Shown piece after piece: positions 1-8,195 of a DNA stretch of 64,000 nt. The position numbers and the translations under genes were made by a program. The notes below the pieces were generated by a model, which did no database searches, was not told the DNA's origin, and saw nothing but the letters and a program-made list of their open reading frames with translations. This stretch comes from SHZI01 sp964417725. Its GTDB lineage: Bacteria; Pseudomonadota; Gammaproteobacteria; Steroidobacterales; GCA-2729495. Numbering within the stretch: position 1 is the first letter of the stretch; every line of letters begins with the position of its first letter. The DNA lies in assembly GCA_964417725.1 (NCBI GenBank), contig CAYQIV010000003.1:1-64000 (forward strand). Reading direction: 5' to 3'.

Positions 1-55
1 GAGCGATACCTTGCCAAGGTATAGGTCGCCGGTTCGAGCCCGGTTTCCCGCTCCA
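1..55 (+). tRNA. tRNA-Gly (GCC), 3' part
   Basis: The anticodon stem-loop at about 6-22 has the loop TTGCCAA, giving anticodon GCC for glycine. It is followed by a T-arm with GGTTCGAGCC, the 3' acceptor strand TTCCCGC, discriminator T and an encoded CCA ending at 55. The 5' acceptor and D-arm lie outside the window. It is the first of a Gly-Cys-Leu tRNA cluster, an order also known from enteric bacteria. Confidence 0.93.
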
Positions 56-173
56 GATTCTGGTTGTCAGTGATGGTGCCATCGGGCACGGCTCCGACGT
101 GGCGTCTCGGCGCTGCCGAGGACCCGCGTTGCCCGTGGTTGCTGTGCTAAAGTGCCGGGCCCGCGCCCACCGA

Positions 174-247
174 GGCTAGGTGGCAGAGTGGTTATGCAGC
201 GGCCTGCAAAGCCGTGTACGCCGGTTCGATTCCGACCCTAGCCTCCA
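174..247 (+). tRNA. tRNA-Cys (GCA)
   Basis: The acceptor stem GGCTAGG (174-180) pairs perfectly with CCTAGCC (237-243), followed by U and an encoded CCA. The anticodon loop CTGCAAA gives GCA (cysteine), and the T-loop TTCGATT is present. The gene is 74 nt including CCA. It is the middle gene of the tRNA cluster, ten bases before tRNA-Leu. Confidence 0.96.
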
Positions 248-257
248 TGAATTAACC

Positions 258-343
258 GCCCGGGTGGCGGAACTGGTAGACGCTGCGGACTTAAAATCCG
301 CTGGCCCGCAAGGGCCGTGCCGGTTCGAGTCCGGCCCCGGGCA
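258..343 (+). tRNA. tRNA-Leu (TAA)
   Basis: The acceptor stem GCCCGGG (258-264) pairs with CCCGGGC (336-342), with discriminator A at 343. The anticodon loop CTTAAAA gives TAA. The long variable arm (GGCCCGCAAGGGCC-like) is typical of a class II leucine tRNA. The 3' CCA is not encoded (TTG follows), unlike the two genes upstream, so it must be added after transcription. Confidence 0.95.
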
Positions 344-427
344 TTGATGGTATCGCTGGGTGGTAGCCAGGCGGCCCCGATCCGATCCTGTCGAAGGCCG
401 CACCGCTGCCCGCCGAGGAGTAGTCAA

Positions 428-751
428 GTGCCCGTCGTCGTCACCGAAAAATGCATCAACTGCAAACACACCAACTGCGCCGATGTGTGCCCGGCGGATG
501 CCTTTTACGAGGGGCCGAATTTTCTGGTCGTCAACCCGGAGCAGTGCATCGATTGCATCATGTGCATCCCCGCGTGTCCGGTGAACGCGATCCTCGAGGA
601 ACGCAACGTGCCGGACGGGCAACGGATGTTCGTGAGCCTTAACGCGGAACTCGCCGCCGTATGGCCCAAGATCTCGAAAAAAGTGCCGGCCCCGCCGGAC
701 ACCGAAGAGTGGTACGACGTGGATGCGAAGCTTCATTACCTGGAGCGTTGA
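428..751 (+). CDS. fdxA: 7Fe ferredoxin (FdxA type)
   Basis: This is a small soluble electron carrier of 107 aa. Two cysteine groups are visible: C9-x2-C12-x4-C17-x3-C21-P and C40-x2-C43-x2-C46-x3-C50-P. This is the FdxA pattern for one [3Fe-4S] and one [4Fe-4S] cluster. The motif FYEGPNFLVVNP between them and the roughly 55-residue C-terminal tail match the family. I chose the GTG at 428 because GAGGAG lies just upstream (415-420) and the protein then starts MPVVVTEKC, like known FdxA. A longer in-frame start at 317 would run through the tRNA-Leu gene. The physiological partner is unknown; a ferredoxin-NADP reductase gene lies about 10 kb away (10869-11903). Confidence 0.93.
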   Translation: MPVVVTEKCINCKHTNCADVCPADAFYEGPNFLVVNPEQCIDCIMCIPACPVNAILEERNVPDGQRMFVSLNAELAAVWPKISKKVPAPPDTEEWYDVDAKLHYLER

Positions 752-799
752 GCGGCACGGATTTCCGGAGCACGACGGCGATTACCCGGGAATGCAGGC

Positions 800-1717
800 T
801 CAGGAGCGCGACTGCCTGATGCGGATCCGGCAGCGGCCGATCACAACCAGATCGTTGTCCGCCAGGCTGCTTGTCTTCCGGATCCTTTTGCCATTGATCC
901 ATGTGCCGTTGGCGCTGTCGAGATCCGTCACCTGCGGCACGCCATCCAGCCAGGTCAGTGCCGCGTGATGCCTGCTGACGTGGCGTTCGGGCAGGCGGAT
1001 ATCGCAGTCCGCAGCCCGCCCGATGACGAACCGCACGCCGCGAACCATCTGGCGGGGCGGGTCCCTGCCATCTTCGACGACGACGAACCAGCAGTTGCCG
1101 CCGGTCGATACGCCGGGTGCCCGGCACGGCCGCGGCGCCTGGATCGGCATGACCCGGTGCAGTGCATGGTCGAGGTCGAAGCGCTCGCGCGTCTGCGAGG
1201 CAACCGACGCCATGGCATTCGAGTCGGCAATTCTGTCAAGACCCGGGTGGCCCGCCAGCAAGCAAGTCACGACGAATTCGTCCGCAACCTTGATTCCAGC
1301 CAGCTCGCGTGCCCACGCCAACACGGGCGCACTGCAACTCGTCGCATCGCCAAGAACGACAAGTGTCCGGTAACCCTTGCTGCCTTCATGACGGAGAAAC
1401 AGCATCAGCAATTTGTGCAGTTCCTGCGGAGTGGCCTCGATGTGTTCGTGGCCAAAAGCCGCCAGCAAATGCCTGACGCGGCCTGCGACATCAAGGCTGC
1501 AGTCGCCAAGGTAAAACTTGTGGAGATTGGGCCAATACTGCGGGTCCGCCACCAGCGAGCGGCACCAGGCATCAAGTGCCCCCGCGTCCTGTGATGTGAC
1601 CAGGGCAAAAGCGCGTCGCGCGCGCAGACAGCGGCTAAGATAGGCGCGCGCCGCGATGCCCGACACGGCGGATGGCAGGCCCTCGTCCCGGATGCTGTCG
1701 GGTCTGGAAGGAATCAC
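800..1717 (-). CDS. FHA-domain protein with degenerate ExeA/MshM-like ATPase domain
   Basis: A 305-aa cytoplasmic protein. Residues about 228-305 form an FHA phosphothreonine-binding domain with the conserved G233-R234, S248-R-H and N270-G residues. The N-terminal 200 residues read like the C-terminal half of ExeA/MshM-type AAA proteins (LHKLLMLFLRHEGSKGYR, a VVLGDA strand, FDLDHAL). No intact Walker A is visible: the expected place reads LVTSQDAGALDAW. ATP hydrolysis is therefore doubtful. The gene is divergent from ccmA and shares a 195-bp AT-rich intergenic region with it. The FHA call is firm; the role (phospho-signalling, perhaps linked to secretion or envelope processes) is inference. 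Confidence 0.8.
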   Translation of the reverse strand: MIPSRPDSIRDEGLPSAVSGIAARAYLSRCLRARRAFALVTSQDAGALDAWCRSLVADPQYWPNLHKFYLGDCSLDVAGRVRHLLAAFGHEHIEATPQELHKLLMLFLRHEGSKGYRTLVVLGDATSCSAPVLAWARELAGIKVADEFVVTCLLAGHPGLDRIADSNAMASVASQTRERFDLDHALHRVMPIQAPRPCRAPGVSTGGNCWFVVVEDGRDPPRQMVRGVRFVIGRAADCDIRLPERHVSRHHAALTWLDGVPQVTDLDSANGTWINGKRIRKTSSLADNDLVVIGRCRIRIRQSRS

Positions 1718-1818
1718 GTTTTTCTTCTTGGCGAATGGGCGGTGGACTCAGGCCGCATTGTAGCAGCGAGGACGTCGCATGCAGCCTGGATCGGCGGGTC
1801 GCTGTCGTCAGGGTGCAC

Positions 1819-1842
1819 TTGTTTTAAATGCATATAAAACAA
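1819..1842. promoter_or_regulatory. 24-bp palindrome in the divergent promoter region upstream of ccmA
   Basis: The two half sites TTGTTTTA and TAAAACAA flank an AATGCATA centre; 11 of 12 base pairs match, with the single mismatch at 1827/1834. It lies 70 bp before ccmA and about 100 bp upstream of the divergent FHA gene, in the only AT-rich stretch of this part of the window. The symmetry and position suggest a binding site for a dimeric transcription factor. The regulator is unknown. Confidence 0.5.
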
Positions 1843-1911
1843 ATGGTTGCAAATCATTAATGTGGTTGGTTTTAGATTCATGAGCTGGTGGCGGTCACCG
1901 GCCGCTGGAGC

Positions 1912-2532
1912 ATGCGCTTGCTCGCGGTAGACGATTTGACGGTCTGGCGAGGTAACAGCTGCCTCTTCGACGGGTTGAGTTTTGAACTGCCGGCGCAACG
2001 GGCCTTGCTGCTGATGGGGCCGAATGGCAGTGGCAAGACCACCTTGCTGCGTATCATCGCTGGCCTGGCCCGGGCCGAGTCCGGCTCGGTGCGCTGGCAC
2101 GGCAGGACATTTGCCGAACATCTGCGTGCCGGGCAATCCGCTCTGGTGTATCTCGGCCACGCCAGTGGGCTGAAGTCGGACCTGACCGTCGTCGAGAACA
2201 TCGCCTTCTTTGCCAGGCTCCAGGCCGCCGATCCGGCACGGCTGCCGCAGTTGATCGACCGCTGCGGTCTTGCCGGCTGCGAAGACATACCCGTCCGGTA
2301 TCTGTCCGCCGGGCAGAGGCGCCGGGCCGCGTTGGCGCGCCTGCTGCTCAATGACGCGCCGCTGTGGCTGCTCGACGAACCGCTGACGAACCTGGATGCG
2401 GCGGGAAGGATCTTCGTCAATGAACTGATCACGACGCATCTTGGGGCGGGCGGCAGCGCGGTCCTTGCGACGCATGGCGACCTGTCTTTCGGCGCTCACC
2501 CCGTGGACAGATTGATGATGGGGACACCATGA
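1912..2532 (+). CDS. ccmA: cytochrome c biogenesis haem exporter ATPase CcmA
   Basis: This is the ATP-binding subunit of the CcmAB(CD) complex that releases holo-CcmE during system I cytochrome c maturation. The 206-aa protein has Walker A GPNGSGKT (36-43), the ABC signature LSAGQRRRAAL and Walker B LWLLDEP, in the usual order and length. I chose the ATG at 1912 because it gives MRLLAVDDL, the normal N-terminus; an in-frame GTG lies at 1888. The stop overlaps the ccmB start (ATGA). It is the first gene of an eight-junction overlapping or near-overlapping ccm operon. Confidence 0.96.
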   Translation: MRLLAVDDLTVWRGNSCLFDGLSFELPAQRALLLMGPNGSGKTTLLRIIAGLARAESGSVRWHGRTFAEHLRAGQSALVYLGHASGLKSDLTVVENIAFFARLQAADPARLPQLIDRCGLAGCEDIPVRYLSAGQRRRAALARLLLNDAPLWLLDEPLTNLDAAGRIFVNELITTHLGAGGSAVLATHGDLSFGAHPVDRLMMGTP

Positions 2533-3206
2533 ACAGCCTGCTGGCCATCAGCACGGCGGTCCTGCTTCGCGACATCAAGGTGGCGTTCCGACGCGCGTCC
2601 GACCTTTGGACTCCGGTGCTGTTCTATGTGCTGGTGGTTGCGTTGTTTCCCCTGGCGCTGAGCCCGAAGGCTGAGCTGCTTCGCACCATCGCGCCGGGCA
2701 TACTGTGGATCGCCGCCTTGCTGGCGACGCTGCTTTCGCTCAACACGCTGTTCAGGGCCGACCTCGAGGACGGGTCATTCGAGCAACTGCTGACGCTACC
2801 GTTACCGCTGGGCTGGATCATGTTCGCCAAGGCGCTGGCCCACTGGATAACCACCGGTCTGCCGTTAATACTTATGGCCCCGATATTGGCGATCACCTAC
2901 CATGTCCCGGTCGATGCGCTCGGTCCCTTCCTGTTGTCCCTGCTGCTGGGCACTCCGACGCTCAGCCTGCTGGGCTCAATCGGTGCGGCATTGACGGCGG
3001 GGCTGCGGCAAGGTGGTGCGCTGCTGGCCCTGCTGGTGGTGCCGCTGATGCTGCCGGTGCTCATGCTCGGCGCACGCGCGGCGGATCTGGCCATCGCTGC
3101 CGAATCCGCCGCCGGCCCGCTGTACATGCTGGCTGCGCTGCTGGCCCTGATGCTCGGGCTGGTACCCGTTGCCACTGCCGCTGCCATCCGGATTGCCATC
3201 GAATGA
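2529..3206 (+). CDS. ccmB: haem exporter membrane protein CcmB
   Basis: Integral inner-membrane partner of CcmA, 225 aa, the typical CcmB length. About six hydrophobic segments are visible, including residues 31-45, 55-70, 95-120, 130-155, 160-180 and 195-220. The N-terminus has the family-like LLRDIKVAFRR, and DLEDGSFEQLLTLPLP follows the second membrane segment. The gene overlaps ccmA and ccmC by four bases each (ATGA), indicating translational coupling. Confidence 0.95.
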   Translation: MNSLLAISTAVLLRDIKVAFRRASDLWTPVLFYVLVVALFPLALSPKAELLRTIAPGILWIAALLATLLSLNTLFRADLEDGSFEQLLTLPLPLGWIMFAKALAHWITTGLPLILMAPILAITYHVPVDALGPFLLSLLLGTPTLSLLGSIGAALTAGLRQGGALLALLVVPLMLPVLMLGARAADLAIAAESAAGPLYMLAALLALMLGLVPVATAAAIRIAIE

Positions 3207-3991
3207 GAGAAACAGAAGCCCGGCCCCGCATGTGGCGATGGTTCTACCAACTGGCCTCACCGCCCTACGTGTATGGCACGGCTGGACGTCTTGGCCCGTG
3301 GTTTTTTGCCGCAGCGCTGCTCATGATCGCCATCGGCACGTATGGCGGTCTCGTCCTGGCGCCATCCGACTATCAGCAGGGCGATGCCTTTCGCATCATC
3401 TACGTCCATGCGCCCAGTGCATGGCTGTCGATGATGACCTACGTGGCCATGGCGGTGACCGCCGCCATCGGCCTCGTGTGGCGTATCAAGCTGGCCCATG
3501 CGGTCGCCGCAGCCTGTGCACCCATCGGCGCATCGTTTACCTTTGCCACGTTGGTCACCGGTGCCGTATGGGGCAAGCCGATGTGGGGCACCTATTGGGA
3601 GTGGGACCCACGGCTGACCGCCGAACTGATACTGCTGTTCCTCTACCTTGGCTACATGAGCCTGCGTGCTGCCCATGAGGAAATCGACAAAGCCGACCGG
3701 GCCAGCGGTCTGCTGGCAGTGGTCGGCATCGTCAACATCCCGGTGATCCGCTTCTCGGTGGAGTGGTGGGCCAGCATCCACCAGGGGCCGACTGTTGCCC
3801 GCATGGGTGCGCCCGCCATCACCGGCGACATGCTCTGGCCCCTGCTGTGCATGATCGCCGGCTTCACGTTGTTTTTCTTCGGTTTGCTGGCCATCCGGGT
3901 GCGTGCCGAAGTGCTGGTCCGCGAGCAGCATTCGCGATGGGTGCACGGCGTGCTGACCGGGGGTGCGCCCGGGGAAGACCGGCATGCGTGA
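3203..3991 (+). CDS. ccmC: haem handling protein CcmC
   Basis: CcmC presents haem to CcmE at the periplasmic face of the inner membrane. The tryptophan-rich WWD-type motif WGTYWEWDPR sits at about 128-137. The paired histidines expected to hold haem are H69 (in VHAP) and H193 (in SIHQG). Six membrane segments are predicted. The start at 3203 overlaps the ccmB stop; ATG 3230 (MWRWFYQLASP) is an alternative that is nearer the family N-terminus. With the first start the protein has 262 aa, slightly longer than usual. Confidence 0.95.
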   Translation: MRETEARPRMWRWFYQLASPPYVYGTAGRLGPWFFAAALLMIAIGTYGGLVLAPSDYQQGDAFRIIYVHAPSAWLSMMTYVAMAVTAAIGLVWRIKLAHAVAAACAPIGASFTFATLVTGAVWGKPMWGTYWEWDPRLTAELILLFLYLGYMSLRAAHEEIDKADRASGLLAVVGIVNIPVIRFSVEWWASIHQGPTVARMGAPAITGDMLWPLLCMIAGFTLFFFGLLAIRVRAEVLVREQHSRWVHGVLTGGAPGEDRHA

Positions 3992-4148
3992 GTTTCTGGC
4001 CATGGGAGGGTATGCCGAGTATGTGTGGCTGGCCTATGGCACGACGCTGGTCGTCATGATCGGGAACCTGATCGCGGCATGGCGGTCTCTGCAACGGACC
4101 AGTGCGCGATTACGCCATCGGCTCGGCCGCGTGAACCCCAGGAGATGA
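3984..4148 (+). CDS. ccmD: haem exporter small subunit CcmD
   Basis: A 54-aa single-membrane-span protein that joins CcmABC and helps release holo-CcmE. The start MREFLAMGGYAEYVWLAYG is the family signature (FxxMGGYxxYVWxAY), followed by one hydrophobic helix and a very basic cytoplasmic tail. It overlaps the end of ccmC by eight bases and ends four bases before ccmE. Confidence 0.93.
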   Translation: MREFLAMGGYAEYVWLAYGTTLVVMIGNLIAAWRSLQRTSARLRHRLGRVNPRR

Positions 4149-4152
4149 CCCC

Positions 4153-4611
4153 ATGACTCCAAGACGACAGCGGATGATCAGCGTGGTGCTGGTCCTGGCG
4201 GGTGTCGCAATTGCCGTCACGCTGGCGTTGCGCGCTTTTGAAGAGAACCTGCTCTACTTCTACACCCCCACGGAAGTACTGGAAGGCAAGCCCCCTGAGG
4301 GCAAGCGCTTCCGGCTCGGCGGGCTGGTGCGGGAGGGCAGCGTGACCCGCCAGCCCGGTGACATCGAGCTGCGATTCGACGTGATCGATGCGCAGGACAG
4401 CCTGGTGCCGGTCAGCTACTCCGGTGTGCTGCCGGATCTTTTCCGTGACGGGCAGGGTGTCATCGCGCACGGCACCCTTGAGCCTTCCGGACTGTTCCGT
4501 GCGGATGAGTTGCTGGCCAAACACGATGAAAACTACATGCCGCCGGAAGTGGCCAAATCGCTTGCCGAGCAGGGGCATCCCGTGAAGCCGGCCGGCACGG
4601 CCGCCAACTGA
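4153..4611 (+). CDS. ccmE: haem chaperone CcmE
   Basis: Periplasmic haem chaperone anchored by an N-terminal helix (residues about 8-27), 152 aa. The OB-fold core contains FRLGGLVREGSV and YSGVLPDLFRDGQGVI. The haem-attaching motif is intact: H124-D-E-N-Y128, with H124 for covalent haem and Y128 as axial ligand by analogy with E. coli CcmE. It is the H-type CcmE used with the CcmABCDEFGH system. Confidence 0.96.
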   Translation: MTPRRQRMISVVLVLAGVAIAVTLALRAFEENLLYFYTPTEVLEGKPPEGKRFRLGGLVREGSVTRQPGDIELRFDVIDAQDSLVPVSYSGVLPDLFRDGQGVIAHGTLEPSGLFRADELLAKHDENYMPPEVAKSLAEQGHPVKPAGTAAN

Positions 4612-4621
4612 GGTCGGCGCC

Positions 4622-6574
4622 ATGTTGCCGGAATATGCCCAGGTGTGCCTTGCACTCGCTTTCTGCCTCAGCCTGCTGCAGGCGTTTTTCGGTCTCACCG
4701 GGGCATGGCTGCGCCGCGTGGCATGGCAGCGCGCCACCGTGGGCGCGGCGGCGGGCGCTTTCGTCTTCATCTGGATGGCTTTCGCCGCCTTGGGCTGGTC
4801 TTTTCTCGACAACGACTTCTCTGTGGCCTACGTTGCCGAAAACTCGAACAGCAAGTTGCCATCCGTCTACCGCCTGGCTGCCATCTGGGGTGGACACGAG
4901 GGCTCACTGCTGCTCTGGGTCGTGATCCTCTCCACATGGACGATGGCGGTGGCGGCCTTCAGCCGGCACCTGCCCAGGGAGATCTCCAGCCGCATCATCG
5001 GTGTCATGGGCATCATCGGCACCGGCTTTCTGGTGCTCACCCTGCTGACCTCCAACCCCTTCCTGCGCCTGGCGCAGGTTCCCGCTGACGGCAACGACCT
5101 CAACCCCCTGTTGCAAGACCCGGCCATGGCGCTTCACCCGCCGATGCTGTACGCCGGGTATGTCGGCTTTGCCGTGGCCTTTGCCTTCGCGGTTGCCGCA
5201 TTGCTGGCAGGCCATGTCAACCGTGAATGGGCACGTTGGGCACGGCCGTGGACGGGTGCAGCCTGGGTCTTCCTCACCTGCGGCATTGCGCTCGGCAGCT
5301 GGTGGGCCTACTACGAACTGGGCTGGGGTGGCTGGTGGTTCTGGGACCCGGTCGAGAATGCCTCGTTCATGCCGTGGCTGGTCGGCACCGCGCTCATCCA
5401 CTCGCTGGCGGTGACGGAGAAGCGGGGCTTGTTCATGGGGACCACGCTGCTGCTGGCGATCAGCGCGTTTTCGCTGAGCCTCCTCGGAACCTTTCTGGTC
5501 CGCTCCGGGATCCTGGTATCGGTACATGCTTTTGCCAGCGACCCGACCCGCGGACTCGTCATCCTGATGTTCCTGGCCATCGTCGTGGGCGGGGCGCTGG
5601 CCCTGTATGCCTGGCGTGCGCCGGCGCTCGACATCGAGGTCGGCTTCAGGCCGTTGTCGCGCGAGTCGTTTCTGCTGGTCAACAACATCCTGTTGTGTGT
5701 TGCAGCCGGGTTGATACTGCTTGGTACCCTTTACCCGCTGGTTCTTGATGCGCTCGATCGCGGCAAGATTTCAGTCGGTCCGCCGTATTTCGAAACAGCG
5801 TTCCTCATCCCCATGCTGCCGCTGCTGCTTGCGGTGGGACTGGGTACGCAGGTGACGTGGCGCAGTGCCGAATGGTCGCGGGTTCTGCGGCGCATTCGCA
5901 TTCCGGCGATCACCGCAGTGGCGTGCGGCGTCATCCTGCCTTATGCCTTTTACGGCGCCGGCGGCGCGCTGACGGTGGTTGGTGTGGCGGCGGCAGCATG
6001 GCTGATCGGGACCGCGCTGATCGAACCCGTCGCACAACTGCGTGGCGGCGGGCCGCGCCTGACGCTGGCCGGCACGGGCATGAACCTTGCCCATCTCGGC
6101 GTGGGGCTGTTTGTACTCGGCGTGACGGTCAGTTCATCGTTCGGCATCGAGACGGATCAGCGCATCGTGCCGGGCGAGACGGTTTCGGTCGGTGAGTACG
6201 CCATCACTTTTCGTGGCACGACCGAGGTCGCGGGTGTCAACTACCGTGCGCTGCGCGGTGAAGTCGAGGTCAGCCGGGGAGGGCGCACGCTGCGGACGCT
6301 GTATCCCGAGAAGCGCACCTATTTCGTCCGTACCATGCCGATGACAGAAGCCGACATCGATGGGCGCTGGGCGCGCGATGTGTTCGTCGCCCTGGGCGAA
6401 GACCTCGGTGGGGAAGCCTGGAGCATGCGCATCCAGTACAAGCCGCTCATCCGCTTCATCTGGTTCGGATGTCTGGTGATGTCGCTGGGCGGGTTGCTGG
6501 CCATTCTCGATCGCCGCTACCGTGCCGCCGCACCGGTGATGGCGGCCGCAGCGGCAGAGGCGGCACCTCGATGA
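4622..6574 (+). CDS. ccmF: haem lyase subunit CcmF
   Basis: Large inner-membrane protein (650 aa) that takes haem from CcmE and attaches it to apocytochrome CxxCH motifs together with CcmG/H/I. The WWD motif WGGWWFWDPVEN is at 235-246. Family-conserved stretches are visible, including WGGHEGSLLLW (89-99) and LHPPMLYAGYVG (171-182), and there are about 14-15 membrane segments. Length is normal. It lies ten bases after ccmE and just before ccmG. Confidence 0.97.
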   Translation: MLPEYAQVCLALAFCLSLLQAFFGLTGAWLRRVAWQRATVGAAAGAFVFIWMAFAALGWSFLDNDFSVAYVAENSNSKLPSVYRLAAIWGGHEGSLLLWVVILSTWTMAVAAFSRHLPREISSRIIGVMGIIGTGFLVLTLLTSNPFLRLAQVPADGNDLNPLLQDPAMALHPPMLYAGYVGFAVAFAFAVAALLAGHVNREWARWARPWTGAAWVFLTCGIALGSWWAYYELGWGGWWFWDPVENASFMPWLVGTALIHSLAVTEKRGLFMGTTLLLAISAFSLSLLGTFLVRSGILVSVHAFASDPTRGLVILMFLAIVVGGALALYAWRAPALDIEVGFRPLSRESFLLVNNILLCVAAGLILLGTLYPLVLDALDRGKISVGPPYFETAFLIPMLPLLLAVGLGTQVTWRSAEWSRVLRRIRIPAITAVACGVILPYAFYGAGGALTVVGVAAAAWLIGTALIEPVAQLRGGGPRLTLAGTGMNLAHLGVGLFVLGVTVSSSFGIETDQRIVPGETVSVGEYAITFRGTTEVAGVNYRALRGEVEVSRGGRTLRTLYPEKRTYFVRTMPMTEADIDGRWARDVFVALGEDLGGEAWSMRIQYKPLIRFIWFGCLVMSLGGLLAILDRRYRAAAPVMAAAAAEAAPR

Positions 6575-6586
6575 AGGCCTGTTGAG

Positions 6587-7117
6587 ATGCTGCGTTACCT
6601 GGCGCCGGTGGCGGTGTTTGCCGCGCTCGTGGCGATGTTCTTCGTCGGCCTCGGCAAGGATCCATCCTATGTGCCCTCGCCGTTGATCGGCAGGCCCGCC
6701 CCGACATTCAGCCTGCCACGGCTCGATGACCCTGCCTTGCGGCTGACGCAGGCAGACCTCCGGGGACGTTTCGTCCTGGTCAACGTCTGGGCAACATGGT
6801 GCAGTGGCTGCCGCCAGGAACATGAGGCGCTGATGCAGATCGCGAGGCAGGGCGAGGTGCCGATCTACGGGCTCAACTGGAAGGATGAGGCCACCGATCA
6901 GGCAAGGCGCTGGCTCGAAGCGCTTGGTGATCCCTATACGGCAGTTGGCGTGGATGCCGATGGCCGTGCCGCCATCGACTGGGGCGTGTACGGTGCACCG
7001 GAAACTTTCCTCGTCGACCCGGACGGCATCGTCCGTCACAAGCACATCGGACCATTGACGCTGGAGACGTGGCAGGAGGCGTTCCTGCCACGCATTCGTG
7101 GCCGCCGGGCACCATGA
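6587..7117 (+). CDS. ccmG: thiol:disulfide interchange protein CcmG/DsbE
   Basis: Membrane-anchored periplasmic thioredoxin (176 aa) that reduces the apocytochrome CxxCH cysteines. The N-terminal anchor is residues about 4-22. The thioredoxin fold follows with active site W71-C72-S-G-C75, inside VNVWATWCSGC, and GVYGAPETFLVD, which contains the cis-proline-type loop. The CSGC dipeptide differs from the more common CPTC/CVPC of CcmG, which may shift its redox potential (inference). Its stop overlaps the ccmH start. Confidence 0.95.
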   Translation: MLRYLAPVAVFAALVAMFFVGLGKDPSYVPSPLIGRPAPTFSLPRLDDPALRLTQADLRGRFVLVNVWATWCSGCRQEHEALMQIARQGEVPIYGLNWKDEATDQARRWLEALGDPYTAVGVDADGRAAIDWGVYGAPETFLVDPDGIVRHKHIGPLTLETWQEAFLPRIRGRRAP

Positions 7118-7536
7118 AGACGATGTATGTTTTTCTCACCCTCACGCTGGTTGCACTCGGGATCCAGCCTGCGGCAGCGATCGACGACGAGGTGCCATTG
7201 GCCGATCCCGCCCAGCAGGCCTTGTACATCAGCCTGATACGCGAGGTTCGTTGCCTTGTCTGCCAGAACCAGACGGTCGCTGATTCAAACTCGCCGTTGG
7301 CCGCCGACCTGCGCCGCGAAATCCGTGCGATGGTCGAAGCGGGAAAGTCGAAGGACGAGATCAAGCGTTTCCTGCTTGAACGGTATGGCGACTTCGTCCT
7401 CTACAGGCCACGCTTCAATGCCGACACGGCGCTGTTGTGGCTGGCCCCGGCATTGCTGCTGGTGGGCGGCGCCACGGCGCTGTGGCGCACGATCCGGCGG
7501 CGAGCGCGCCTGCCCATGCCGGACGAAACGCCATGA
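7114..7536 (+). CDS. ccmH: cytochrome c maturation thiol-reductase CcmH (CcmL-type)
   Basis: A 140-aa protein with a signal sequence (cleavage probably near AAA-ID, residue 22). The family motif RC47LVC50QNQ starts a short three-helix domain (ADSNSPLAADLRREI), and one C-terminal membrane anchor follows (about 105-128). It handles the reduced apocytochrome together with CcmG and CcmF. It is the short CcmH lacking a TPR domain; that part is encoded separately by the next gene. I chose the ATG at 7114, which overlaps the ccmG stop. Confidence 0.95.
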   Translation: MKTMYVFLTLTLVALGIQPAAAIDDEVPLADPAQQALYISLIREVRCLVCQNQTVADSNSPLAADLRREIRAMVEAGKSKDEIKRFLLERYGDFVLYRPRFNADTALLWLAPALLLVGGATALWRTIRRRARLPMPDETP

Positions 7537-8195
7537 CCATGTTCCTTGTCACGGCGGCACTGCTGAGCCTGGTCGCGGTGGTGCTGGTTGCATGGCCCCT
7601 GTGGCGTGGCCACGCCGGGGCGCACAGCCGTGGTCTGGCTGCGGGGCTGGGCGTGCTGGTTCCGTTGCTCGCTGCCATGATCTACCTCCGGGCCAGCAAC
7701 CACGACTGGTCGGCAGCCACCGTTCCGCCGGCGGCCGGCATGCCTTCGATCGGGCCAGCCATTGCGGGGCTTGAGGCGCGTCTGGCCGCCAACCCGGAGG
7801 ACCCCGCGGGGTGGTTCCTGCTCGGCAACAGTTATCTCGCCACGGGGCGCCCGCGGGACGCCGTGACGGCGCTGGAGCGGGCCGTCGGCCTGATGCCAGG
7901 GGATGATGCCGCCGAGGAGGCCGAGCTCAGCCTGGCGGAGGCCCGGATACTCACCGGTGACCCGGACATGGCGCTCGAGGCCGAGCGCACCATCGACAGG
8001 ATCCTGGCGGCCACGCCGGACCACCCGAGGGCACTGTGGTACGGCGGGGTGCTGGCGCTGTCGCGAGGCGACGAGGCCCTGGCACGGGCCCGCTGGGTGC
8101 CACTTCTGGCGTTGTCGCCCCCCGAGGACATCCGGGCGTTCGTGGTGGATCGCCTGGCAGAGATGAGCGGGGAGTCCGCGGTGCCGGCACCGTGA
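7533..8195 (+). CDS. ccmI: cytochrome c-type biogenesis protein CcmI (TPR apocytochrome chaperone)
   Basis: A 220-aa protein with two N-terminal membrane segments (about 1-22 and 34-52), a short linker and periplasmic TPR repeats (PEDPAGWFLLGNSYLATGRP, then PDHPRALWYGGVLALSRGD). CcmI binds the C-terminal helix of apocytochromes and passes them to CcmFH. Its ATG overlaps the ccmH stop. It is shorter than many CcmI proteins (about 400 aa), which carry a longer TPR region. It is the last gene of the ccm operon. Confidence 0.9.
   Translation: MTMFLVTAALLSLVAVVLVAWPLWRGHAGAHSRGLAAGLGVLVPLLAAMIYLRASNHDWSAATVPPAAGMPSIGPAIAGLEARLAANPEDPAGWFLLGNSYLATGRPRDAVTALERAVGLMPGDDAAEEAELSLAEARILTGDPDMALEAERTIDRILAATPDHPRALWYGGVLALSRGDEALARARWVPLLALSPPEDIRAFVVDRLAEMSGESAVPAP

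Noticed and set aside
1714..2499. 261-aa open frame on the minus strand opposite ccmA
   Set aside because: Low-complexity translation rich in Arg, Pro and Gln; it is a mirror of the GC-rich codon pattern of ccmA, which has clear ABC motifs.
2705..3202. Upstream extension of the ccmC frame inside ccmB
   Set aside because: The extension is out of frame with the certain ccmB gene and has no membrane-protein character; ccmC starts at the ATGA overlap.
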